Program-made: the position numbers and the translations under genes
DNA from: Nonlabens ulvanivorans
GTDB taxonomy: Bacteria > Bacteroidota > Bacteroidia > Flavobacteriales > Flavobacteriaceae
Length of the DNA stretch: 64,000 nt
Assembly (NCBI RefSeq): GCF_000732625.1
Contig: NZ_JPJI01000026.1
Coordinates: 461,014-525,013, forward strand
Direction of reading: 5' to 3'
Notes under the pieces: generated by a model
The model's input: the letters and a program-made list of their open reading frames with translations, nothing else
Told to the model about the DNA's origin: nothing
Database searches by the model: none
In this document: positions 1 to 8,979 of the stretch, piece after piece
How the letters are laid out: each line of letters begins with the position of its first letter
Position numbering within the stretch: the stretch's first letter is position 1

Positions 1-502
1 GTAAAACTATTGAGTTATGAGAATTACCTTCTAAAGGCTTGAAAGTAGAATAATCAATTCTATTGCCTATCACGGTAATTTTATTCTTCTTAACTCCTTT
101 TACAATCAAAATATCCTTTAAGACATCACTAACAGCTAGAATCCTATCAGCATATTTAATACTATCGTGAATAAAACTATCTCTATCATCATGTATACTT
201 ACAACAACAGGATATTTAAGAAGTCTTGCGTGAATAGCGAATGTGCAACTATGATATGAACCATATACTCTTACAAACAGAGGATTAATTCTTTTTAAAT
301 GCTTTTGAAACTCTACATAAGTTTTTGTTGGAATTACTTTTAAGTCTTCCCAAACAAATTCTTCATCCTCAAATGGTGACAGAATAATTACTTCATCAAA
401 GTAATTATTAGGGTTATAGATTCTTTTAACTACTCCAGAAGTACCCTTTCTATCATAAGCTTTTACGGGATCTGTTGGTACAACTACTATAGTTTTATTC
501 AT
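1..502 (-). CDS. Glycosyltransferase family 4, N-terminal part (cut by window edge)
   Basis: The ATG lies at 502 and the frame stays open to base 1, giving about 167 residues of an N-terminal half. The translation begins MNKTIVVVPTDP and later contains VVVSIHDDRDS, ADRILAVSDVLKD and KITVIGNRIDYSTFKP. The IHDD segment, the 'AVSD' helix start and the NRIDYSTFKP turn are typical of the first Rossmann fold and linker of GT-B family 4 enzymes, which move a sugar from an NDP-sugar to a growing glycan on the cytoplasmic face. It sits 25 bp downstream of the Wzt-like ATPase gene in the same direction, so it probably belongs to the same polysaccharide operon. The acceptor and sugar cannot be inferred, and the C-terminal nucleotide-sugar domain is outside the window. 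Confidence 0.8.
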   Translation of the reverse strand, partial: MNKTIVVVPTDPVKAYDRKGTSGVVKRIYNPNNYFDEVIILSPFEDEEFVWEDLKVIPTKTYVEFQKHLKRINPLFVRVYGSYHSCTFAIHARLLKYPVVVSIHDDRDSFIHDSIKYADRILAVSDVLKDILIVKGVKKNKITVIGNRIDYSTFKPLEGNSHNSIVL

Positions 503-527
503 TGAAACAAATTTTATTCTACTTAAT

Positions 528-1781
528 TCAACTCCAACTAGACTTTAAAATAACATCTCCTTGACCATGTAAAAGATCTTCACCTGTTTTAAAGTAATCG
601 TTGTTCAATATGGTGAGCTTTCCAGCAAACTCAATTATTTCAAAGTTTTGTCGAGGAGTTTTAGTTCCTACTGCTAATAGAACATCATAATCTCCTTGCT
701 TAATGTTTACATTTAAGATAGTGCTTTTCAATGTTGAATTAGGCTCTATAAGTTTATTAAATGAACCGTCTTGATGAGTACCTACCGATAGAACTCGTCT
801 TTCATTACTATCAGAAAAAGCAAGAAAGCAATAATTCAAATCTATATTTAATTTAAAATCATGAAAATCCACCTCAACATTAATATCATCGCCAATATAA
901 AATGTATCATTCTCGACATTATTCTTAAAAAACTTTAAGCTATTAATAATATCACTTTTAATCCCTTTAGTCTTCTCTTTTTTATTGTCGGCCATATATA
1001 AATTCACAGCTTTTTCAGTTTTACCTTCAAAAGAAACAGAACCATTTTTAAGTAAAATAGCCTTAGTGCATAATTGTCTTATCGATGTCATGTTATGACT
1101 CACAAAAAGCACTGTACGACCACCAGAACTAGAAATATCTTGCATTTTCCCTATGGCCTTTTTTTGAAACTCGGCATCACCTACTGCGAGTACTTCATCT
1201 ACTACAAGAATATCGGGCTCTAAAAATGCGGCTACGGCAAATCCTAATCGCACGCGCATCCCACTGGAGTATCTTTTTACAGGCGTGTCTATATACATTT
1301 GACAACCAGAGAACTCAACGATTTCATCAATCTTACTTGCTATTTCGCTTTTAGTCATTCCCAGGATAGCACCATTGAGAAAAATGTTTTCTCTACCGGT
1401 AAGTTCTGGATGCATACCAGTTCCTACTTCTAATAAACTTGCGATGCGTCCTCGAGTTTTTATAGATCCTGTGGTAGGACTCGTGACTCGCGATAAAATT
1501 TTGAGTAAGGTCGATTTACCAGCACCATTTTTACCTATGATTCCTAATATCTCACCACGTTTTACCTCAAAGTTGATGTCTCTTAATGCCCATACATAGT
1601 CAGAACTAGCTGTGGCACTGCGATCGTTAACAGCTCCTATTTTTAAATAAGGATCCTCTTTTCCTCGTACTTTATGCCAGAAACGGTTTAAATCATGTCC
1701 TAATGTACCTGTCCCTACAGTTCCTAGACGGTACTGCTTAGAAATATTCTCTGCTTTTAAAATGATATCATCATCGATCAT
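528..1781 (-). CDS. Polysaccharide/O-antigen ABC exporter ATPase (Wzt-like)
   Basis: A 417-aa ATPase that would drive export of a lipid-linked glycan with the Wzm-like permease encoded two genes upstream. Visible motifs are Walker A GKNGAGKST (about 83-91), the signature YSSGMRVRLG (about 171-180) in place of LSGGQ, Walker B ILVVDEVL (about 191-198) and the H-loop SHN (about 228-230). The degenerate signature and the ~160-residue C-terminal extension fit Wzt/TagH enzymes; in Wzt the extension is a beta-sandwich that recognises the glycan end. Its ATG overlaps the stop of the upstream pyruvyl transferase gene (ATGA), so the genes are probably translationally coupled. The family is clear; the exported glycan is unknown. 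Confidence 0.9.
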   Translation of the reverse strand: MIDDDIILKAENISKQYRLGTVGTGTLGHDLNRFWHKVRGKEDPYLKIGAVNDRSATASSDYVWALRDINFEVKRGEILGIIGKNGAGKSTLLKILSRVTSPTTGSIKTRGRIASLLEVGTGMHPELTGRENIFLNGAILGMTKSEIASKIDEIVEFSGCQMYIDTPVKRYSSGMRVRLGFAVAAFLEPDILVVDEVLAVGDAEFQKKAIGKMQDISSSGGRTVLFVSHNMTSIRQLCTKAILLKNGSVSFEGKTEKAVNLYMADNKKEKTKGIKSDIINSLKFFKNNVENDTFYIGDDINVEVDFHDFKLNIDLNYCFLAFSDSNERRVLSVGTHQDGSFNKLIEPNSTLKSTILNVNIKQGDYDVLLAVGTKTPRQNFEIIEFAGKLTILNNDYFKTGEDLLHGQGDVILKSSWS

Positions 1782-2605
1782 AAGTCAGTAGCTTTAAAAG
1801 GACATACTTTCATTAAGTTAGTTTGAATTTCTTGAATCATTTCAGCTTGTGGTAATCGTTGCTCGTGTTGCTTCACCTTTTCTATTCCCATTTCTATGCT
1901 ATGCAATTCACTTATAAATTCTGGATCATATGGTTCTAGACCTACAGACGTTAAATAATCATGGTACTTTACACCATCACCATAAATGCGGTCAGAAAAC
2001 TGTACTTGCACTGCAGGAATTTGATATGCATGCGCTACTATAATACCGTGTAGTGAAGAAGATAAAATACGCTCACAAGAAATAATCTCGCTAGTCGTTT
2101 GCTCTACATCATTGGTCTTAAAGTTAATGATTTTTACCGCATCATTATCCTTAAACCACTCCTGAACCAGTTCATAATCATTAATATGTGGTACGATTCC
2201 TAATTGGTATTCTTTTTCTACTATAGGGTTATAATGCAGCGGTAAGAGCAATGCAGGATCACCATAAACGGCTGGACAATCGTAGCCCAGTTCTTGTATA
2301 CGCTTTCGCGAAAGCGGACCTCTAACCGCCAAAAATGTTGCGCCAGCTATTTGAGCGTCTCTAGAAATAATACCACTACCCCAAACGGTACAATGCGTAC
2401 CTATATGCTCTAAAATACTACCTATGGTCACGTATAATGGTTTCCAGAAGTTTTGAAGGTGAAACTTGTGAGCTCGTTGCCAGATTACTTTTTTGTGAGA
2501 TATTTTCTCCACAAGGTATTTCCCCAACAGATCACCATAGTTTTCATAATCCTTTTTCTGGATTAAAACCTCACTCCACCAGTATAAACGTATCGATTTG
2601 CTCAT
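1778..2605 (-). CDS. Polysaccharide pyruvyl transferase family protein
   Basis: A 275-aa protein of the polysaccharide pyruvyl transferase superfamily, whose members transfer pyruvate from PEP to sugars as ketals on capsules and exopolysaccharides. Support comes from the N-terminal ENYGDLLGKYLVEK (GD..N/G loop), WGSGIISRDAQ, VRGPLSRKR, and GDPALLLP followed by a late LSSSLHGIIVAHAYQIPAV segment; the S-S-x-H-G motif is a family hallmark. It lies between the Wzm-like permease (TAATG junction) and the Wzt-like ATPase (ATGA junction), so it is translationally coupled to both and would modify the exported glycan. The residues LSRKR at about 98-102 are encoded by one copy of the repeated 16-bp palindrome. 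Confidence 0.87.
   Translation of the reverse strand: MSKSIRLYWWSEVLIQKKDYENYGDLLGKYLVEKISHKKVIWQRAHKFHLQNFWKPLYVTIGSILEHIGTHCTVWGSGIISRDAQIAGATFLAVRGPLSRKRIQELGYDCPAVYGDPALLLPLHYNPIVEKEYQLGIVPHINDYELVQEWFKDNDAVKIINFKTNDVEQTTSEIISCERILSSSLHGIIVAHAYQIPAVQVQFSDRIYGDGVKYHDYLTSVGLEPYDPEFISELHSIEMGIEKVKQHEQRLPQAEMIQEIQTNLMKVCPFKATDL
2301..2316. repeat. 16-bp palindrome, exact copy
   Basis: CGCTTTCGCGAAAGCG lies inside the pyruvyl transferase gene and is read there as LSRKR. It is the first exact copy of a motif dispersed through the window. Confidence 0.95.
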
Positions 2606-3465
2606 TATACAGTATCTATAAAGGTTTTTTCTGTTTTATTAAAAACAATCAATCCTATAAAAAACAGTACCAATCCTAATCCTAGACCTACATAAATTCC
2701 AGTCCAGTGAATCTCTAGATTATCAAACCATAAACTGCGGTAACTCTCAATAATATGCGCTAGTGGATTCCACTCTACTGCCCAATAATATTCTCCTAAT
2801 TTATCTCGAGCAGCTTCCATAGAATACATCACGGCACTTAAATACATTAATAGATTTAAGCCAAATCCTATAAGGATGGTTAGATCTCTATACTTAGTAG
2901 TAAAGGCAGATAGAATCATACCTATTCCCATCGCCATAAGTATGACAATAAATATGACTAGTATGATCAAAGGTAAAAACACCGATGGCTGTATCGCAAC
3001 ATCTTTGTAAAACACATAATAACAATAAAAAATAACTAGGATTAAAATCTGTATTCCAAATTTAAAAAGTCCCGATAGCACCTTAGACGCCGGCGCTATA
3101 AAGCGTGGAAAATATACCTTACCAAAGAGCCCTGCATTTGATTTAAAGGTATTACTAGTCGCATTAAGTGCTTCTTTAAAATAACTCCATAGCGTTAAAC
3201 CGGTTAAGTTGAATAAAAAATTAGGAATGATTCCATTATCTATTCCTGCCACTTCATTAAATACGAGTGTAAAAACAACACTAGTAAAAAGCGGTTGTAT
3301 TAAAAACCATAATGGTCCTAGAATGGTTTGTTTATAAACCGTAATAATATCGCGTTTAATAAATAGCACAAGCAAATCTCTATAACGCCAGATCTCTTTG
3401 AGATTAAGGTCGATTAACTTGCCCTTAGGCTTGATTTCATACAGCCATTCTTGTTGATTACTCAT
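2605..3465 (-). CDS. Polysaccharide/O-antigen ABC exporter permease (Wzm-like, ABC-2)
   Basis: Inner-membrane half of the ABC exporter. The protein is 286 aa from the ATG at 3465. A GTG at 3483 would add six residues, but it lies within the palindrome that precedes the gene, so the ATG start is preferred. After the short cytoplasmic helix (IWRYRDLLVLFIKRDI) there are about six hydrophobic spans, with ILGPLWFLIQPLFTSVVF after the coupling region and FFIGLIVFNKTEKTF at the end. This layout is that of ABC-2/Wzm permeases for O-antigen or teichoic acid-type glycans. Its TAA overlaps the next gene's ATG (TAATG). Confidence 0.9.
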   Translation of the reverse strand: MSNQQEWLYEIKPKGKLIDLNLKEIWRYRDLLVLFIKRDIITVYKQTILGPLWFLIQPLFTSVVFTLVFNEVAGIDNGIIPNFLFNLTGLTLWSYFKEALNATSNTFKSNAGLFGKVYFPRFIAPASKVLSGLFKFGIQILILVIFYCYYVFYKDVAIQPSVFLPLIILVIFIVILMAMGIGMILSAFTTKYRDLTILIGFGLNLLMYLSAVMYSMEAARDKLGEYYWAVEWNPLAHIIESYRSLWFDNLEIHWTGIYVGLGLGLVLFFIGLIVFNKTEKTFIDTV

Positions 3466-3480
3466 AGTTTGTTGTAATTC

Positions 3481-3496
3481 CACTTTCGCGAAAGCG
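3481..3496. repeat. 16-bp palindrome, one mismatch
   Basis: CACTTTCGCGAAAGCG lies between the stop of the Wzc-like kinase gene and the ATG of the permease gene. The mismatch is at position 2. It is one of only three copies not inside a gene, and no T-run follows it on the transcribed strand. Confidence 0.85.
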
Positions 3497-3507
3497 ATAC
3501 CTTTAAA

Positions 3508-5970
3508 TTATCCAGGTTTAAAAATGCCCTTGATTATTTTTTTGATTCTTGCAATAAAACCATCTTTCAGATCATTTTCATGATATCCATTCCCATAAGC
3601 TCCATAACCATAGCCATAACCGTAGCCATAGCCATAGCCATAGCCATATTTACCGCGTTCATTGAAATAGTTAAAGACAAAACTTAGGTTTTTAATTTCC
3701 TTACGGTCGTATTTTTCATTAACTACATCCAGCATTCCTTTTTTAGTATATCCTTGACGGACCATATATAGGGAAGCATCTGCATGTTTTGCGATTTCCA
3801 TTGCGTCTGCCACTAGACCTAATGGTGGTGTATCAAGAATCACATAATCATAATCCATTTTGAACTGTTCAATCATTTCTCCAGCACGCTTGGACATAAT
3901 TAATTCGCTTGGATTAGGTGGTACTGGACCAGACAAGACTATATCTAAGTTCTCCATACCTGCGGATCTTATAATCTCATTAAGCGAACAATCATTTACT
4001 AAATAATTAGAAACTCCTAAATCATTATCAATACCGAAATCATCGAAGATTTTAGGCTTTCTTAAATCCATACCAACTAATAAAGTACGTTTACCGCTTA
4101 ATGCAAATACTGTTGCAAGATTGATACTTGTAAAAGTTTTTCCTTCTCCACTCACGCTACTGGTTACCATAATCGTACGTGAACCGTGTAGTGATTCTTG
4201 ATCATATATAAAATGTAAACTGGAGCGTATTCCCCTAAAGGACTCTGCAATGGTAGACTTAGGTTTATCCTTCACAATTAAATTAGTAGGATGTTCCATT
4301 TTCCCTACTACACCTATTAATGGTATTTTAGATAATTTTTCAATATCCTTAGGAGAATGAATATAAAAATCAAGTATGGTTAAAACAAAAGCCATACTGA
4401 GAGGTATTGAAAAACCAACTAGTAGAGCCATTAAATAATTAATGTTTGAATCGCGACGAGTTCCACCACCACCGGTATCTTTTGCGTCATCGATAACGTA
4501 CACATCAGACACGTTTGCAGCTTTAACCAGTTCTGCTTCCGCTTTTTTAGCCATAAACAGATTGTAAGTATTTTGATTCACATCAAATTGCCTTTGAATT
4601 TTTAAAAACTCTTGTTGTTCTTTAGGTAGCTTTTTAATTTGAGATTCCACTTTTCCTATTTGACCATAAAGTGTATTAAGCTCTTTATTTAATAGTGATT
4701 TAGAACTGATGATATTCTCAAATATTACATCTTTAACGGCGTTAATTTTCCTGTCTATTTGTTGAAAAACTGGAGCATCTGCTCTCATCGCAAACTCTCT
4801 TCTTTTGCGTTCTTCTGATAAGGATATCAATCGACCTACTGCTCCAGATATACTTCCTTCTTCAATACCTACTACTGATGGAGCTTGTATAATAGTATAG
4901 TCTGTTCTGTTTTGTAAATATTGATTTAGGTTATCGTAGTAATTCAATTTATTTTGAATACCACGTTTTTGAATTTCAAATTCTGTTAATTTTTGATTGA
5001 AGTCAGTATTCTGAGCAGTAGCGTCCAGTATTTGGGACTTGTCTCTAAAATCTTCTAAGTCTTGCTCGGACTTTTTAAGAGCCGCCACTTGAACTACAAG
5101 TGAACTATCAATGTATTTAATCGTACTAACAGCAAATTTATTTTTACGCTGCAACTCGCCACGTTCTAAAATAACAGAACTCGTATTAATATAGTCGATT
5201 AATCTTTGCTTATTGCCACCAGACATACTCAATAACAAAATAGACGAACCGTCAGGCTGCTGTCTAATCGATATACCTTTATATCTATTTACTGTACCCC
5301 AATAATTACCAAAATTGAACAACCATTCTCCTGTTTTAATAGACTCGGTACGTTTATCAATGACCACATTTAGAAAAGGTAATTGAATAGAGTCTCCAAA
5401 TTTGAATTGTTGTTTCCAATCTCCTTCGGGCACAGTGACTACTTGACTTTTTTTCAAACCGTAATGATAACCTGAGGCTGTAGTACTAGAGAAATTACTA
5501 GAAAGCTCAAATCGTTCTTGATCTAACACTTTAATTCTAATATTTTTTCCGGATAATTGCGCTTTGCTGCTATCAGCATAAATATAGAATGGTGTTTTTT
5601 TATAAGCATCAGTATTATAATAATCACCTTCTTTTATATAATTAATATAAAACTGCAACTCGTCAACAACTTGTTCTGCATGTGTACGAGACTTGAACTG
5701 TACTATCGCAGTAGTTACCTTATCTGTAGTTCCACCCCAATTAAATGTAAGACTCTGACTACTCGTAAATAATGGATTTGAATTATCCTTAATACTAATT
5801 AAAGAGCTAGCTCTATAAACAGTCTGAATGAACTGATTTTTATAATGAGCATATCCAAGACCTATCCCAATACATAAAATAAACAACCACCATAACTTGA
5901 TTAGCTTACTAAAGAACTGTCGTATATCAAATATTCCCGATAAGGAATTAATTTCTTTTTCTTCTTCCAT
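3508..5970 (-). CDS. Polysaccharide co-polymerase / bacterial tyrosine kinase (Wzc-like)
   Basis: An 820-aa inner-membrane protein starting at the ATG at 5970, just after the stop of the Wza-like gene; an upstream in-frame start at 6006 would overlap that gene by 35 nt and adds no recognised sequence. Order of parts: first membrane span at about 23-43 (LWWLFILCIGIGLGY), a periplasmic Wzz-like region with long coiled coil (about 275-470), second span at about 510-536, then a BY-kinase domain with Walker A SSVSGEGKTF (about 604-613), Walker A' LLVGMDLRKP and Walker B YVILDTPP. The tail carries eight consecutive Tyr-Gly pairs, a cluster that in Wzc is autophosphorylated to control chain length and export. 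The kinase domain is fused to the membrane part, as in Gram-negative Wzc. Confidence 0.92.
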   Translation of the reverse strand: MEEEKEINSLSGIFDIRQFFSKLIKLWWLFILCIGIGLGYAHYKNQFIQTVYRASSLISIKDNSNPLFTSSQSLTFNWGGTTDKVTTAIVQFKSRTHAEQVVDELQFYINYIKEGDYYNTDAYKKTPFYIYADSSKAQLSGKNIRIKVLDQERFELSSNFSSTTASGYHYGLKKSQVVTVPEGDWKQQFKFGDSIQLPFLNVVIDKRTESIKTGEWLFNFGNYWGTVNRYKGISIRQQPDGSSILLLSMSGGNKQRLIDYINTSSVILERGELQRKNKFAVSTIKYIDSSLVVQVAALKKSEQDLEDFRDKSQILDATAQNTDFNQKLTEFEIQKRGIQNKLNYYDNLNQYLQNRTDYTIIQAPSVVGIEEGSISGAVGRLISLSEERKRREFAMRADAPVFQQIDRKINAVKDVIFENIISSKSLLNKELNTLYGQIGKVESQIKKLPKEQQEFLKIQRQFDVNQNTYNLFMAKKAEAELVKAANVSDVYVIDDAKDTGGGGTRRDSNINYLMALLVGFSIPLSMAFVLTILDFYIHSPKDIEKLSKIPLIGVVGKMEHPTNLIVKDKPKSTIAESFRGIRSSLHFIYDQESLHGSRTIMVTSSVSGEGKTFTSINLATVFALSGKRTLLVGMDLRKPKIFDDFGIDNDLGVSNYLVNDCSLNEIIRSAGMENLDIVLSGPVPPNPSELIMSKRAGEMIEQFKMDYDYVILDTPPLGLVADAMEIAKHADASLYMVRQGYTKKGMLDVVNEKYDRKEIKNLSFVFNYFNERGKYGYGYGYGYGYGYGYGAYGNGYHENDLKDGFIARIKKIIKGIFKPG
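3601..3648. repeat. Hexamer tandem repeat encoding (Tyr-Gly)8 in the kinase tail
   Basis: Sixteen codons alternate ATA/GTA and GCC/ACC/TCC on the plus strand (Tyr and Gly on the coding strand), forming eight near-identical 6-bp units. A 6-bp unit keeps the reading frame when copies are gained or lost. Confidence 0.9.
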
Positions 5971-5971
5971 C

Positions 5972-6775
5972 TTACAAACGAGTAAATAATAACACTGTAG
6001 TAACAAGTGTAGTCAACACTGATACTATAGTAGTAAAGGATGCAAGACCTGTAGTTCCTGTACCTAAAGATTTTTGCGGTAATGGATCTACTACAATCAT
6101 ATCATTGGGCTGTATATAATAGTATGGTGAATAGATAACATCTAATTGCGTTAAGTCTAAATGGTGCACTTTTACACCATCAGGATACTGCCTTACTATA
6201 CGAACATTAGTTAAATCACCGGTTATTGGAACTCCACCACTGTTTGCTATGGCCTCGACTATGGTAACTTGATCTCTGTAAATGGTCTGTTCTCCTTTAC
6301 CACTTACTTCACCTGCCATCACATAACGTAAACCTCCTAGACGTACCGTGACAAATAAATCTGCGTTCGGTTTGAAATATTCAGCTAGTAAGCGTTTTTC
6401 AATTAATTCTCTCAACTCTTCCAGAGTTAACCCTATAGCTTTAATCTCATCTAATTTTGGGACACGTATATCACCATGTTGATTTATGGTATAACCAGAA
6501 AAATAAAGTCCTCCAGCCGAATTTGAAGTAGTCGCATTATTTGATGTTCCAACATTAAACATAGAAACTAACTCTGGATCATAAGGTGCCTTTATTTGAA
6601 TGCTTAAAACATCATTAATTTGTAATCTATAAGGTGGCTGTACTTTTTGAATGGTAATAAGAGAGTCATTTTTTACAGTTGGAGACTCTTGTAAATAGGT
6701 TATATTACGTGTAGGGACGCAAGAACTTACCATTAAAACCAAACCTATAATTAATAAACCTAATACGGTACGCAT
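5972..6775 (-). CDS. Outer-membrane polysaccharide export lipoprotein (Wza-like)
   Basis: A 267-aa lipoprotein: the signal peptide has a lipobox ending in VSSC (Cys at about 19). The poly-export domain follows (PPYRLQINDVLSIQIKAP), then an SLBB-type domain (EVSGKGEQTIYRDQVTIVEA, NVRIVRQYPDG) and a hydrophobic C-terminal helix (TIVSVLTTLVTTVLLF), which in Wza-type proteins crosses the outer membrane. It would form the exit channel for the glycan handled by the Wzc-like kinase, whose ATG lies one base past this stop. It is the first gene of the minus-strand export operon, with a 245-bp divergent intergenic region upstream. Confidence 0.92.
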   Translation of the reverse strand: MRTVLGLLIIGLVLMVSSCVPTRNITYLQESPTVKNDSLITIQKVQPPYRLQINDVLSIQIKAPYDPELVSMFNVGTSNNATTSNSAGGLYFSGYTINQHGDIRVPKLDEIKAIGLTLEELRELIEKRLLAEYFKPNADLFVTVRLGGLRYVMAGEVSGKGEQTIYRDQVTIVEAIANSGGVPITGDLTNVRIVRQYPDGVKVHHLDLTQLDVIYSPYYYIQPNDMIVVDPLPQKSLGTGTTGLASFTTIVSVLTTLVTTVLLFTRL

Positions 6776-7020
6776 AAATCTTCTCGGAATAAGCTGTAAA
6801 TATAAAATTATCTATTTAAAATGCCTATAAACACCATGCTATTATCATTACAGTTCTATGAACAACATTCCATGATTATTTTTATTTGAGCCATAAGTAA
6901 AAACGACTCTCCAATTTTTATATAAAATTGATCCAATAACCCATAGAAAACCAGCAATCTTAAATATCAAACCCCTCAAAAAAACACGTATTATTGCAAT
7001 CCATTAAAACATAGGATTTC

Positions 7021-8901
7021 ATGAACTATATATCTGTTGAAAATGTCTCTCGTAGCTTTGGAGAACGCGTGTTGTTTGACAATATCTCACTTGGGATTAA
7101 TGAAGGTCAGAAAATAGGTTTTGTAGCAAAAAACGGTTTCGGTAAAACATCGCTACTTGATATCATTATAGGGAAAGAAATGCCTAATACTGGATCAGTA
7201 AACCGTCGTAATGATTTACGTATGGCATTCTTACTACAAGAACCAGATTTAGATCCCAATGCCACGATAGAAGAAATCATCTTAGATTCTGACATTCCTA
7301 TTATAAAGATCATAGCAAATTATGAAAAGGCTCTTCAAAATATGGAAGATGCAGATAAGTATCAAGCAGCCTTTGACGCCATGGACTCTTCAAATGCTTG
7401 GGATTTTGAAACTAAATACAAACAGATACTTTCTAAATTAAAACTAGATGATCTTTCTCAAAAAGTAGAAAATCTAAGTGGTGGACAAAAAAAGCGAATC
7501 GCTATGGCTATAGCTTTACTATCAGATCCACAGCTATTAATCATGGACGAACCTACTAACCACTTAGATCTTGAAATGATCGAATGGCTAGAAGAGTATT
7601 TCAAGCAAGAAAACTACACCATTCTTATGGTGACACACGATCGTTATTTCTTAGATCGTGTTTGTAACGAAATTATAGAGCTGGATAATGGGAAACTTTA
7701 TACCTATAAAGGGAATTATTCTTATTATGTAGAGAAAAAAGAAGAACGTTTAGAAATTGAACAAACTACACAAGAAAAAGCGCAGCAACTTTATAAAAAA
7801 GAGTTACAGTGGATGCGCCGCCAGCCTAAAGCACGTACAACAAAATCTAAATCGCGTATTGATGACTTTTACCAAATAAAAGAAGCTGCCCACAATCGTC
7901 GTAAAGATCATAAAGTAGAATTAGAAATTAACATGGAGCGTTTAGGCACTAAAGTGGTTGAACTTCATAAAATATCTAAATCCTTCCCTGGTAAAAAGCT
8001 TATCGATAATTTCTCGTACAACTTTATTAAAGGAGAACGAGTAGGAATTATAGGGAAAAATGGAACTGGTAAATCGACATTCCTGAATATGATCACTGGG
8101 AATCTACTACCAGACTCTGGTAAAGTAGTGAAAGGTGAAACAGTAAAAATAGGCTACTATACTCAAGGTGGAATAGACATCAAGCCTGGCCAAAAGGTCA
8201 TTGATGTGATTAAAGAATACGGTGAATACATTCCTCTTAATAAAGGAAAAATCATTAGTGCAAGTCAGCTGTTAGAACGATTTATGTTTGACAGTAAAAA
8301 GAAACATGACTTTGTAGAAAAACTAAGTGGTGGTGAACGCAAACGACTTTACTTATGTACAGTACTCATTCAAAACCCTAATTTTCTAATTCTTGATGAA
8401 CCGACTAATGATCTAGATATCCCTACTTTAAATATCTTAGAAAACTTTTTAATGGATTTCCCTGGTTGTCTAATGGTGGTAAGTCACGACCGTTATTTTA
8501 TGGATAAAATTGTAGATCATCTATTTGTTTTCAATCAGTCCGGAACCATCACAGATTTCCCTGGGAACTATAGTGATTTCCGTGCTTATGTAGGAAACAC
8601 TGATCTCGCACTAGACAAGGATGATAGTGCTCAAGGCGAAAAAACAGTTGCTAAACAACCTGCCGTTAAAGCCGCTACTACGAGCACAGGTCCTACTCGT
8701 GAACAGCAAAAAGAACTTTCCCGATTAGAAAACAGCATTAAAAAACTAGAAGAACAACGTGTGAAACTTCAGGAGTCTTTTCTAGACACTTCTCTTACAC
8801 CAGAAGAACTAGCAGCTAATTCTATAAAACTAGATCAGGTAAAAGCAGACTTAGAAGAAAGAGAAATGGAATGGTTAGAACTTACGGAGTCGATTGGATA
8901 G
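7021..8901 (+). CDS. ABC-F family ATPase (Uup/EttA-type)
   Basis: A 626-aa protein with two ABC ATPase domains in one chain and no membrane segment, as in ABC-F translation factors that act in the ribosome E site or on nucleic acid. First domain: Walker A AKNGFGKTSL, signature LSGGQKKRIA, Walker B LLIMDEPTNHLDL. Second domain: Walker A GKNGTGKSTF, signature LSGGERKRLY, Walker B FLILDEPTNDLDI. A linker rich in Lys/Arg (WMRRQPKARTTKSKSR) joins the two. The last ~70 residues are a predicted coiled coil (RLENSIKKLEEQRVKLQE), as in Uup, which favours Uup over EttA. It is transcribed divergently from the polysaccharide operon. Confidence 0.9.
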   Translation: MNYISVENVSRSFGERVLFDNISLGINEGQKIGFVAKNGFGKTSLLDIIIGKEMPNTGSVNRRNDLRMAFLLQEPDLDPNATIEEIILDSDIPIIKIIANYEKALQNMEDADKYQAAFDAMDSSNAWDFETKYKQILSKLKLDDLSQKVENLSGGQKKRIAMAIALLSDPQLLIMDEPTNHLDLEMIEWLEEYFKQENYTILMVTHDRYFLDRVCNEIIELDNGKLYTYKGNYSYYVEKKEERLEIEQTTQEKAQQLYKKELQWMRRQPKARTTKSKSRIDDFYQIKEAAHNRRKDHKVELEINMERLGTKVVELHKISKSFPGKKLIDNFSYNFIKGERVGIIGKNGTGKSTFLNMITGNLLPDSGKVVKGETVKIGYYTQGGIDIKPGQKVIDVIKEYGEYIPLNKGKIISASQLLERFMFDSKKKHDFVEKLSGGERKRLYLCTVLIQNPNFLILDEPTNDLDIPTLNILENFLMDFPGCLMVVSHDRYFMDKIVDHLFVFNQSGTITDFPGNYSDFRAYVGNTDLALDKDDSAQGEKTVAKQPAVKAATTSTGPTREQQKELSRLENSIKKLEEQRVKLQESFLDTSLTPEELAANSIKLDQVKADLEEREMEWLELTESIG

Positions 8902-8979
8902 TATTTTTATAAAATTAAAATTGGATTCAAATACTACTTTTAAATAAACAGAAAATAGTAACGCAGAAATAGTTTCCTC

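Noticed and set aside
3465..3483. GTG at 3483 as the start of the Wzm-like gene
   Set aside because: It is formed by the mismatched end of the palindrome; the ATG at 3465 starts the conserved N-terminus.
8899..8957. TAGTATTT/AAATACTA as a terminator after the ABC-F gene
   Set aside because: Eight weak pairs round a large loop without a T-run are not convincing.
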